Positions 1 through 7,858 of a stretch of 37,650 bases of DNA are shown here, piece by piece. Source of the DNA: Flavobacteriales bacterium (GTDB lineage: Bacteria > Bacteroidota > Bacteroidia > Flavobacteriales_F > PHOS-HE28); contig JAEUSV010000019.1 of the NCBI GenBank assembly GCA_016788485.1, positions 1 to 37,650 on the forward strand. Direction: 5' to 3'. The notes under the pieces were generated by a model. It was not told the origin of the DNA. It ran no database searches and worked only from the letters and a program-made list of their open reading frames with translations. Position 1 is the stretch's first letter; each line of letters begins with the position of its first letter. A program made the translations under genes and the position numbers.

Positions 1-1087
1 TTGGTGCCCTGCAGGCGCACGATGATCGGCACCTTGATGTCGCCGATGTTCTTGTAGGCGTCCACCACGCCCTGCGCCACGCGGTCGCAGCGCACGATGC
101 CGCCGAAGATGTTCACCAGGATCGCCTTCACCCGCTCGTCCTTCAGGATGATGCGGAAGGCCTTCTCCACGCGCGCCGCATCGGCCGTTCCGCCCACGTC
201 GAGGAAGTTGGCGGGCTCACCACCGCTGAGCTTGATGATGTCCATGGTGGCCATGGCCAGGCCGGCGCCGTTCACCATGCAGCCCACGTTGCCGTCGAGG
301 CGCACGTAGTTGAGCCCGGCTTCACCGGCCTCCACCTCGATGGGGTCCTCCTCGGTCTTGTCGCGCATGTCGGCATACTCCGGGTGGCGGTACAGGCCGT
401 TGCCGTCCAGGCGCACCTTGGCATCGACCGCGGCGATGCGGTCATCGCTCATCTTGAGCACCGGGTTGATCTCGAACATGGCGGCATCGCAGCCCTCGTA
501 GGCCTTGTAGAGCGCGGCCACGAACTTCACCATCTCCTTCTTCGCCGTGCCGGTGAGGCCCAGGTTGGTGGCGATCTTGTTGCACTGGAAGGGGCGCAGG
601 CCCACGCGGGGATCCACGCTCTCCTTGAAGATCTTGTCGGGGGTGTGCTCGGCCACCTCCTCGATGTCCATGCCGCCCTCGGTGCTGTACATGATGATGT
701 TGCGGCCGCTGGCGCGGTCGAGCAGCACGCTCATGTAGAACTCCTTGGTGGGGCTGGGGCCGGGGGCGTACATATCCTCGGCGATCAACACCTTGTGCAC
801 CTTCTTGCCCTGGGGGGGGTCTGGGGCGTCTTCAGCATCATGCCGATGATGGCCTCGGCCTTCTCGCGCACCTCGTCGTAGCTCTTGGCCAGCTTCACGC
901 CGCCGCCCTTGCCGCGGCCGCCCGCGTGGATCTGGGCCTTCACCACCCAGAACTTGGTGCCGGTCTCCTGGCTCAGCCGCTTGGCCGCGTCCACGGCCTC
1001 GTCGGCGTTGTAGGCCACGATGCCGCGCTGGACGGTGACGCCGTATTGCTGGAGGATCTGCTTGCCTTGGTACTCGTGCAGGTTCAT
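1..1087 (-). CDS. sucC: Succinyl-CoA ligase (ADP-forming) beta subunit, 3' end outside window, apparent -1 frameshift
   Basis: Beta subunit of the TCA-cycle enzyme that couples succinyl-CoA to succinate conversion with nucleotide triphosphate formation in the cytoplasm. The start [12 protein letters not shown] at 1087 is the classical SucC N-terminus. The ATP-grasp glycine loop [13 protein letters not shown] follows, and downstream I can read [20 protein letters not shown] and [15 protein letters not shown]. About 362 codons are present of the usual ~390-400, so the C-terminus lies left of the window. The frame breaks near residue 90, at a run of eight G on the plus strand (812-819). As written the protein ends CTRC-stop. 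Adding one C to the coding-strand run restores [20 protein letters not shown] and an open frame to the window edge. An assembly or sequencing error in the homopolymer is the likeliest cause; a real mutation cannot be excluded. The gene diverges from lolD. Confidence 0.95.
812..819. other. Homopolymer G8 tract at the sucC frameshift
   Basis: Eight consecutive G on the plus strand (C8 on the sucC coding strand). The SucC reading frame is intact on both sides if the tract has nine bases instead of eight, so this is the point of the apparent deletion. Confidence 0.85.
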
Positions 1088-1111
1088 GGGGGAGCTTTGC
1101 GTTAGCGGGGG

Positions 1112-1119
1112 CGAAAGTA
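1112..1119 (-). promoter_or_regulatory. Putative -7 box TACTTTCG for sucC
   Basis: Minus-strand TACTTTCG, one mismatch from TAnnTTTG, 24 nt before the sucC ATG. No clear -33 TTG at the expected distance. Confidence 0.45.
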
Positions 1120-1137
1120 AACCCCGCGGCGGAATGC

Positions 1138-1145
1138 TTCCTTTG
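1138..1145 (+). promoter_or_regulatory. Putative -7 box TTCCTTTG for lolD
   Basis: TTCCTTTG with only 5 nt to the lolD ATG. One mismatch (second base) to TAnnTTTG. The same octamer occurs 4 nt before the start at 7025. Confidence 0.4.
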
Positions 1146-1150
1146 GGGCG

Positions 1151-1798
<648 letters not shown>

Positions 1799-1821
1799 AT
1801 GCATCACCCGATCTTCACCGC

Positions 1822-4131
1822 ATGCGCTGCACCCTCCTGCTCCTGTTATTCCTGCTTGCTCGAAGCGCCAATGCCCAACGCGGCCTGGCGGTGGACCCCA
1901 GCACGCTGCCCGGCTGGATGGTGGAACTGGTGAACGGCACGAAGCCTGCGAAGCCCTTCAAGCCCGAAGGCAAGCCGGTCCACACCAACACCTACCTCGG
2001 CCAATGGACGGTGGAGCTGACCTCGGGCGAGCGGTATGCATACTGGGGCTCGGCCTCGCGTTTCCTGATCCGGCGCTTCGACGGGCCGTTCACCCTGCAG
2101 GAGGCGATCGTGGTGGACCTGCAGGCCAACGTGCGCATGAACCTCCGCTGGGGCGGCCCAAGCGTGCGGGTGAAGGTGGAGGACCTGGTCATCCCCCAGG
2201 CGGGCTACTTCCGCGAGCTCTTCAACGATACGGTGATGCCCAGTGGGCGCTCGGCGACCATCCTTGGGAACACCTGCACGGAGCTGGTGGGCGTGAACAG
2301 CAACAAGGACACCACCTACTACTGGCGCACGAACGTGCACCCTGCCCTGTTCGCCGACCTGCAGGCCTGGAGCTCCTACCTGTGCCGGGAAGGCGCCTTG
2401 GAGTACCTGGGCGCGTTGATGGACCGCAACGCCGGCTCCTCGCTGCGGGTGGATTGGACCGGCCGCACTTACGGTCCTCGGGCAGGCAGCATCCTGTTCA
2501 CGTCCATCACACCCGGGGCCACGCCGATGCCCTCCCTGCCGATCGACACGGCCGTGGTGGTGGAGGGCCGGTTCAAGTACCTCAACAACACGCAGATCGG
2601 GCGGCTGCCGGCCTGGATGCGGAGCTGGATCACCGACCTGGCCCCCGACACGCTCGCCGCTGCGTTCTCCCCCGCACCCGTGGATCGCGGCATCCCGAAG
2701 AACCGCTTCATCGGCACGCTCACGGCCGAGACCACGACGCGCGTGATCGGCCAACGGGACCGGAACGGAAAGGCGGACACCACCATGCGCACGGCCCGCT
2801 ACGCTTACTGGGCCGATGCCCGACGCGCCGTGCTGCAGCTGGACGACCCCGAGGACGAAGGCCAGCTCTTCTACGCGGTCGACCTCGACGCGGATGTGGT
2901 GATGGCCATGCGCAACGAAGGCCACAGCTACGTGATCCCCAAGCTCCACATCGCCGACCTGTCGGAAGTGGGGCTGAAGGAGTTCGGGAACGGCCTCGAG
3001 CTCGACTTCACGCCCACCGGTCAGTACCAGACCATCCTGGGCCGCAAATGCGAGGTCCACACCACCAGCGAGCGCTATCTCCCCTACTTCGTGTTCCCCC
3101 AGCAGGAGGTGCTGAACCCCGTGTTCGACATGCGGCACTGGATGATCCAGCGGATGGGGCAGCGGTTCAAGGACCTGATGGTCTTCGGTGTGGCGGACCG
3201 GCCCATGCCCATGCAGGTGAACGCCACCAGGCTCACAAGCTATCAGCTTGGCAAGTCCGCACCGCCGAAGGTGGACCTGCGCTACTGCCAGGTGCGCGAT
3301 GAACGGTTGCGTGCGGAGCGCCGCAGGCAGGAGGAGGTCGTTGAACGGGCGGTGCGCATGGTGGAACCGGGGAGCCACGCCGAGGGGAGCGTGGACATGG
3401 ACATGGTGACCGATGCGCCCATGGAGATGGTCGAGGCAATGCCCGTGGAAGAGGCGCCCGGACCTCCCATGCGCCGTCCGACGCTCGTGGACCGCGCGCG
3501 CTTCACGCCGCGGAACGCCTTCACCGGCCACGCGCGTTGGAACGTTTCGATACTGGAGCCGGCCCCCCTGCCTTCCAGGACCGAAACGCTCCGGACCTGG
3601 CAGGTGAAGTACTGGGCCACGCCCGACACGTCCTTGCTCATCGTGGAACCGCCTAAAGGCAGCGGTGCTTCAGCCACGGCCACGTTGATGATCCGCCGCA
3701 GCAGGCGCGTGATGCGGTATTCGCTCCAGGGCGATTCCGTCGCCGTGGCGAAGCTGGCCCACGGCGAACAGTCCTTTCCCGAGCGCTACTGGTGGCCGGA
3801 CACCGTTCAAGCCGGCAAGGAGAAGGACCTGCTGGGATGTCGTTGCAGCCTGCGTTCGGCCCGGGCGGTCCCGGTCGACGTGCGCGAGGCATGGGTATGC
3901 CCGAACATGGCCTCCATTCCCTTCGACATCATCGGTGCCAGTGGATCCCTGGGCATGATCTTCGAGGATGCGTACGGGATGGCCAGCTACGTGGATTCAC
4001 CGGGCATGCCGTTGGAGGTGACCCGCAAGCTGAACGGCAAGCTGCTGAACCGTGTCAAGGTGGACGAGATCGCGCCCGGCCGCGTCGACCCCGACGTGTT
4101 CAAGATCACCAAGGCCAGCCTCAAGCCATAG
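1822..4131 (+). CDS. Large exported protein with three divergent DUF4412-like modules
   Basis: A 769-residue exported protein. A signal peptide is visible (residues 1-18, cut before Q19 in SANAQ). Three blocks share landmarks. A YW motif occurs as YAYWGSA (72), YAYWADA (327) and VKYWATPD (595). Each is followed 75-78 residues later by a Gly-x-x-Cys-type motif: ILGNTC (147), ILGRKC (405) and LLGCRC (670). The neighbouring single-module protein at 4229 has the same pair at 72 (MRYWATAEQ) and 149 (IDGHNC). I therefore read this gene as an internal triplication of a DUF4412-like fold with a roughly 260-residue period. A Glu/Met/Pro-rich linker lies at about residues 500-560, between modules 2 and 3. 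The molecular function is unknown and the location is probably periplasmic or outer surface. It follows lolD by 23 nt on the same strand. Confidence 0.8.
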   Translation: MRCTLLLLLFLLARSANAQRGLAVDPSTLPGWMVELVNGTKPAKPFKPEGKPVHTNTYLGQWTVELTSGERYAYWGSASRFLIRRFDGPFTLQEAIVVDLQANVRMNLRWGGPSVRVKVEDLVIPQAGYFRELFNDTVMPSGRSATILGNTCTELVGVNSNKDTTYYWRTNVHPALFADLQAWSSYLCREGALEYLGALMDRNAGSSLRVDWTGRTYGPRAGSILFTSITPGATPMPSLPIDTAVVVEGRFKYLNNTQIGRLPAWMRSWITDLAPDTLAAAFSPAPVDRGIPKNRFIGTLTAETTTRVIGQRDRNGKADTTMRTARYAYWADARRAVLQLDDPEDEGQLFYAVDLDADVVMAMRNEGHSYVIPKLHIADLSEVGLKEFGNGLELDFTPTGQYQTILGRKCEVHTTSERYLPYFVFPQQEVLNPVFDMRHWMIQRMGQRFKDLMVFGVADRPMPMQVNATRLTSYQLGKSAPPKVDLRYCQVRDERLRAERRRQEEVVERAVRMVEPGSHAEGSVDMDMVTDAPMEMVEAMPVEEAPGPPMRRPTLVDRARFTPRNAFTGHARWNVSILEPAPLPSRTETLRTWQVKYWATPDTSLLIVEPPKGSGASATATLMIRRSRRVMRYSLQGDSVAVAKLAHGEQSFPERYWWPDTVQAGKEKDLLGCRCSLRSARAVPVDVREAWVCPNMASIPFDIIGASGSLGMIFEDAYGMASYVDSPGMPLEVTRKLNGKLLNRVKVDEIAPGRVDPDVFKITKASLKP

Positions 4132-4201
4132 CAGGGCGTTCACCGCGCGGCCCTGGCGCAGGGGCTTGCACAGGCACGTTCGGCATATAGGCGCTCGATG
4201 G

Positions 4202-4209
4202 TATCTTTC
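4202..4209 (+). promoter_or_regulatory. Possible -7 box TATCTTTC before the DUF4412 gene
   Basis: TATCTTTC, one mismatch (last base) to TAnnTTTG, 19 nt before the ATG at 4229 in a 97-nt gap. Weak candidate. Confidence 0.3.
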
Positions 4210-4228
4210 GGTAACAACCCCCTCTCCC

Positions 4229-4984
4229 ATGCGCACCCCTCTCCTTCTCTTCAGCTTCGCTCTTCTCCTTCACGCGGAGGCCCAGATCAACCTCGGCAGC
4301 ATGATGCCCAAGGGCTCGGGCGCCGGAGTGACCGTGGAGGACGACAACGACCCCTTCGTGCCCAACAGCTTCGTGGGCAGCTTCCGCATGGAAAGCCACA
4401 TGTACAAGAACGACGTGGAGGAGAAAGGCAGCCCCGTGACCATGCGGTACTGGGCCACGGCTGAGCAGACGTTGATCAAAACCGAGCTTCCCGAGCAGAA
4501 AGGCGATGAGATGCGGATGCTCACCGACCTCAAGAGCAAGTGGCAGTACATGCTGCTCACCGACGCCAAGGGGAAGAAGACCGCGATCAAGACACGGAAG
4601 AAGAAGATCACCGTGAAGGACGACGCGAAGCGCCCGGAGACGAAGGTGACGGTGACGGACCAGACCAAGGTGATCGACGGTCACAACTGCGTGCAGATGA
4701 TCGCGGAGAACGAACAGGGCACGTGGATCGGCTGGGTGGCCAAGGACATCCCCGCGCCCTTCGCCGACATGGCCCGCAACGTGAAGACGGGCGACCCCGG
4801 GCTCACCAGGCGGATGGCGGAGATCCAGGGCTTCCCGCTGGAGTTCCAGTGGGTGGAGGCCAACGGCAAGGAGCGCATGGTGACCTACGTGCTCGATGTG
4901 CAGATGACCCCGCCTGCCGAGAGCCTCTTCAGCCTGGACGGCTATGAGGTGACGGAGATGCCGAGCATGACCATCGGGCAGTGA
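4229..4984 (+). CDS. DUF4412-type exported protein
   Basis: A 251-residue exported protein with signal peptide MRTPLLLFSFALLLHAEA, cut before Q19. The ATG at 4229 was chosen over upstream in-frame starts because it gives this signal peptide directly. The body is typical of DUF4412 proteins of Bacteroidota: a basic strand-rich middle (KKTAIKTRKKKITVKDD, about residues 112-130), an IDGHNC motif at 149-154, then WIGWVAKDIPAPF and a C-terminal strand ending in DGYEVTEMP. The biochemical role of the family is not established. It lies directly after the 769-residue protein that appears to hold three copies of the same module, so the two are probably related by duplication. Confidence 0.8.
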   Translation: MRTPLLLFSFALLLHAEAQINLGSMMPKGSGAGVTVEDDNDPFVPNSFVGSFRMESHMYKNDVEEKGSPVTMRYWATAEQTLIKTELPEQKGDEMRMLTDLKSKWQYMLLTDAKGKKTAIKTRKKKITVKDDAKRPETKVTVTDQTKVIDGHNCVQMIAENEQGTWIGWVAKDIPAPFADMARNVKTGDPGLTRRMAEIQGFPLEFQWVEANGKERMVTYVLDVQMTPPAESLFSLDGYEVTEMPSMTIGQ

Positions 4985-5038
4985 CCCGTCGACCGCAGAA
5001 CACGGTATTCACCGTAGGCACGGTCGCGGGAAAGGGCC

Positions 5039-5046
5039 CATTTTCG
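5039..5046 (+). promoter_or_regulatory. Possible -7 box CATTTTCG
   Basis: CATTTTCG, 7 nt before the ATG at 5054. First base and the T/C position differ from TAnnTTTG. Supported mainly by position. Confidence 0.3.
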
Positions 5047-5053
5047 CACCGTC

Positions 5054-5755
5054 ATGCAGATGGTACCGCGCATCGCAGCGCTGGCCATGGTCGCCACGAC
5101 CGTGCTGGCGGCACAGGCACAGAGCTTCTTCGGCATCGGGTACAGCGGCACGTGGTACACGAGCTCGTTCCGCAACCTGGATGTTGGGGCCTTCAGCCTG
5201 AACGAGCTCCAGCACCCCTATTGGACCGAGAAGCTCGACCCGGGACGCACCGGGCATGGACTGGTGTTCGACCTTCACCTGCAGGTCGATGACAACTGGG
5301 GCATGTTCTTCTACTGGAAGAACCACCACAACGTGTACGAGGCCGGTGGCACCGACCCGCTCACGGGCTTCGACGAGCGGATGGAGCTGAAGGTGCGTCT
5401 GAACACCTTCGGGCTGCTTGGCTTCGAGGGCTTCAACGACCATTGGCGGGCAGGATTCTCCCTGGACCTTGGAAGCGCCAAGCTCAAGCAGCGCTACGCC
5501 ACCTTCGAGAACCCCGACCCCGATTGGGAGCTCTACCATGCCAAGAGCAGCGGCCTGCTCAGCGACTACATGGTGGCCGGCAACTCGCTCTTCCTGCACT
5601 ACAACGTCGGCCGGGTGCGCTGGTCGTTCCAGTGGTTCTACGACTGGTTCGGCATCGACCCGTTCGGCAGGGAGGATGGCTCCGCGACCCAGTACTATTA
5701 CCGCTTCAGCAACATGAGCCTGGGCATGCACCTGGACCTGGGAGAAAGGGATTGA
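5054..5755 (+). CDS. Exported protein, probably outer-membrane barrel-like
   Basis: A 233-residue protein with signal peptide ending ...VLAAQAQ (about residues 1-23). The mature part is rich in aromatic residues with alternating hydrophobic/polar stretches (WGMFFYWKNHHNVYEAGG, LFLHYNVGRVRWSFQWFYDW) and ends in a strand-like segment (MSLGMHLDLGERD). This suggests a small beta-barrel or beta-sandwich envelope protein, but I do not recognise the family. An alternative start MVPRIAAL lies two codons downstream. The next gene starts 3 nt after the stop, so the two are almost certainly co-transcribed. Confidence 0.7.
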   Translation: MQMVPRIAALAMVATTVLAAQAQSFFGIGYSGTWYTSSFRNLDVGAFSLNELQHPYWTEKLDPGRTGHGLVFDLHLQVDDNWGMFFYWKNHHNVYEAGGTDPLTGFDERMELKVRLNTFGLLGFEGFNDHWRAGFSLDLGSAKLKQRYATFENPDPDWELYHAKSSGLLSDYMVAGNSLFLHYNVGRVRWSFQWFYDWFGIDPFGREDGSATQYYYRFSNMSLGMHLDLGERD

Positions 5756-5758
5756 CCC

Positions 5759-6535
5759 ATGAGACCTCTACTGTTCCTGCTCCTCCTCACCGTATGCGTG
5801 CACGGACATGCACAGGACCGGTACCTCGCGTTGTGGGGCGGCGGTGTGATCGGCGGCATCAACCTGCCCACGTTCGACGCGTTCCGTGGTTCGTACGACA
5901 CGGAGAACGCGGGCCAGCTGTCCAGTGGGCTCAGCGGGTTCGGCACCACGCTCGGCTGGCAGGCCGGAGCCACGGTGATGATCTCCCCGCACGTGGGCGT
6001 GTCGCTCGGTTACATGGAGAACACCGCCACGGCCAGCGCCACCCTCACCGACGGCAGCTCACGCCATTTCAGGCACAAGCTCTACACCCCGGTGAACGGC
6101 GGCTTCCCGATCCTTGCGGGTCCGCTGGAGATCCAACCGCGCCTGGGCTTCTGCCAGGCCGACATGAGCTCCTGGACCGAATATCCCGATGGCACGGTGA
6201 GCTATGGCAACGAGCGCCTGTTGAACGGCCAGTACCGCACCTACGGCCTGTTCGCCGGCCTCGACCTGGCCGCGCGCATCAAGCTCGGCGAGAAGCTCCA
6301 CCTCGCCGTTGGCGCATCGTGGTGCGGCGTGAGCGGATCGGAATACTCCGAGCACAACACGGCGCGCGGCGTCGACACCGAACCGTTCTATCCGTACTAC
6401 ATCCCCACGGACTACGTGCTCTGGCTCGACCTCAACGATGCGAACGACCTCACCAGCTACGACACCGACGCCTACGTGAAGCTGAAGGGCAGCTGGTACC
6501 AGGCCTTCGTGAACCTGATCATCGACCTGAAATGA
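5759..6535 (+). CDS. Outer-membrane beta-barrel-like protein
   Basis: A 258-residue protein with signal peptide MRPLLFLLLLTVCVHGHAQ (cut after A18). Repeated glycine/aromatic amphipathic strands (LWGGGVIGGINLP, TTLGWQAGATVMISPHVGVS, YGLFAGLDLAARIKLGEKLH) alternate with polar loops, and the C-terminus WYQAFVNLIIDLK ends in alternating hydrophobics as in barrel proteins. It resembles the outer-membrane beta-barrel (porin/OmpA-barrel-like) proteins frequent in Bacteroidota. The substrate or partner is unknown. It overlaps the next gene by ATGA, so translation is coupled to the lipoprotein gene. Confidence 0.75.
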   Translation: MRPLLFLLLLTVCVHGHAQDRYLALWGGGVIGGINLPTFDAFRGSYDTENAGQLSSGLSGFGTTLGWQAGATVMISPHVGVSLGYMENTATASATLTDGSSRHFRHKLYTPVNGGFPILAGPLEIQPRLGFCQADMSSWTEYPDGTVSYGNERLLNGQYRTYGLFAGLDLAARIKLGEKLHLAVGASWCGVSGSEYSEHNTARGVDTEPFYPYYIPTDYVLWLDLNDANDLTSYDTDAYVKLKGSWYQAFVNLIIDLK

Positions 6536-6999
6536 GAAGCCTTGCACTCCTCCTTCCGCTGGTGCTGCTGCTGGCCTCCTGCAACAAGGAGGACGAGATG
6601 CGCCGCACCTACAGCGGGCTGTACAAGGTGGCTTCGCAGGAGCGCCACTGGCCCCAGAGCGACTCCACCGTCACCATCAGCGACCTGGGCACGTTGGGGC
6701 TGTACGACAATGCCAGCTCGATCTACAACAACGTCGTGTTCACCCTCGTCGACTGGCCCTTGAGCTGGGGCAACAACCGGGTGGGCGGCGATCAGCACGA
6801 CCAGCTCATCGGCTGGTACTCCGATGATGTGGACGGCAGCACGATCACCTTCTTCAGCAATCCCGAGCCCGCGTTCTTCGATTACGTGATCTACACCGTG
6901 AAGCACGAAGGCGGCAAGGACTACACGTGGACCTATGTGGAGATCGACGCGGAGGGCGCCATGACCTACCGCGAAGTGTGGAAGGTGAGCCGGGAATGA
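6532..6999 (+). CDS. Putative surface-exposed lipoprotein
   Basis: A 155-residue protein starting at the ATGA overlap with the barrel gene. The lipoprotein signal MRSLALLLPLVLLLASC gives Cys17 as the acylated residue. The residues after it, CNKEDE, match the Lys-(Asp/Glu)2 type lipoprotein export signal described for surface lipoproteins in Capnocytophaga and related Flavobacteriia. The mature domain is Trp/Tyr-rich and strand-like (DYTWTYVEIDAEGAMTYREVWKV) and is not a family I can name. Coupling with the barrel protein suggests an outer-membrane pair. Confidence 0.75.
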   Translation: MRSLALLLPLVLLLASCNKEDEMRRTYSGLYKVASQERHWPQSDSTVTISDLGTLGLYDNASSIYNNVVFTLVDWPLSWGNNRVGGDQHDQLIGWYSDDVDGSTITFFSNPEPAFFDYVIYTVKHEGGKDYTWTYVEIDAEGAMTYREVWKVSRE

Positions 7000-7012
7000 G
7001 CCCGCCACTGGG

Positions 7013-7020
7013 TTCCTTTG
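7013..7020 (+). promoter_or_regulatory. Putative -7 box TTCCTTTG
   Basis: TTCCTTTG, 4 nt before the ATG at 7025. Identical to the octamer in front of lolD. Confidence 0.4.
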
Positions 7021-7024
7021 CGGC

Positions 7025-7858
7025 ATGGGCCGCCGCACTTCCACTTCCCCGAAGGAGCTCACCGAGCTGCTCGACGCCGCCTATGAACGGTTGGCCGCAC
7101 CGGCATTCATCGCCAACGACCCGATCCAGGTGCCGCGCTCCTTTCCTGTCCGGGAGGATGCCGAGGTGATCGGCCTCCTCACCGCGACCATCGCCTGGGG
7201 CCAGCGCAGGACCATCATCGCCAACGCGTGGAAGCTCGTGCACCTGATGGATGGCGCCCCCCACGATTTCGTGCTCCACGCCTCACCGGTGGAGCTCAAG
7301 CGGCTCGATGGCTTCGTGCACCGCACGTTCAACGGCATCGACCTGCGGCACTTCGTCAGGGGCCTCAGGCACCTGTACGCCGAGCACGGCGGTATCGAGC
7401 CCGCCTTCCTCGAGGACGGGCGCGTCGGTGACATGGGCACGGCCATCGCACGCTTCAAGCATCGCTTCTTCGAGCCGCGGCATCAGCCCCGCACGCGCAA
7501 GCACGTGGCCGACCCGTCGAAGGGCAGCAACGCCAAGCGCATCAACATGTACCTGCGGTGGATGGTGCGGCCGGACGACCGCGGCGTGGACCTGGGCCTG
7601 TGGAAGCGGATCACACCGGCCGAGCTGATGGTGCCGTTGGATGTGCACACCGGGCGTGTGGCACGTGAGCTGGGGCTGTTGGTGCGCGCCCAGGACGACT
7701 GGAAAAGCGTGGTCGAGCTCACGGAGAACCTCCGCAAGCTCGACCCCTTGGATCCGGTGAAGTACGATATCGCGCTCTTCGGCCTGGGCGTTGAGGATCA
7801 CTCGAACACCAGGCGGGCCGTGCGCTCAAGGCCTGGTGCCGTCGCACGCAGGAAGTAG
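7025..7858 (+). CDS. TIGR02757/DUF2400 family protein
   Basis: A 277-residue cytoplasmic protein of the TIGR02757 (DUF2400) family, widespread in Bacteroidota and of unknown function. Visible family features are the N-terminal NDPIQVPRSFP and EDAEVIGLLTATIAWGQRRTI, the basic KGSNAKRINMYLRWMVRPDD, the PLDVHTGRVARELGLL segment that resembles a helix-hairpin-helix glycosylase-type region, and LDPVKYDIALFGLGV near the end. Homologues usually stop a few residues after FGLGV. Here the frame runs on for about 20 basic residues (EDHSNTRRAV...ARRK) into the 3' end of the convergent gene, a 61-bp tail-to-tail overlap. The extension may result from loss of the original stop. Confidence 0.88.
   Translation: MGRRTSTSPKELTELLDAAYERLAAPAFIANDPIQVPRSFPVREDAEVIGLLTATIAWGQRRTIIANAWKLVHLMDGAPHDFVLHASPVELKRLDGFVHRTFNGIDLRHFVRGLRHLYAEHGGIEPAFLEDGRVGDMGTAIARFKHRFFEPRHQPRTRKHVADPSKGSNAKRINMYLRWMVRPDDRGVDLGLWKRITPAELMVPLDVHTGRVARELGLLVRAQDDWKSVVELTENLRKLDPLDPVKYDIALFGLGVEDHSNTRRAVRSRPGAVARRK

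Noticed and set aside
5443..6999. A 518-codon plus-strand frame ending in the lipoprotein
   Set aside because: Only the part from the ATG at 6532 is real; the upstream part is an out-of-frame shadow of the two barrel-like genes.
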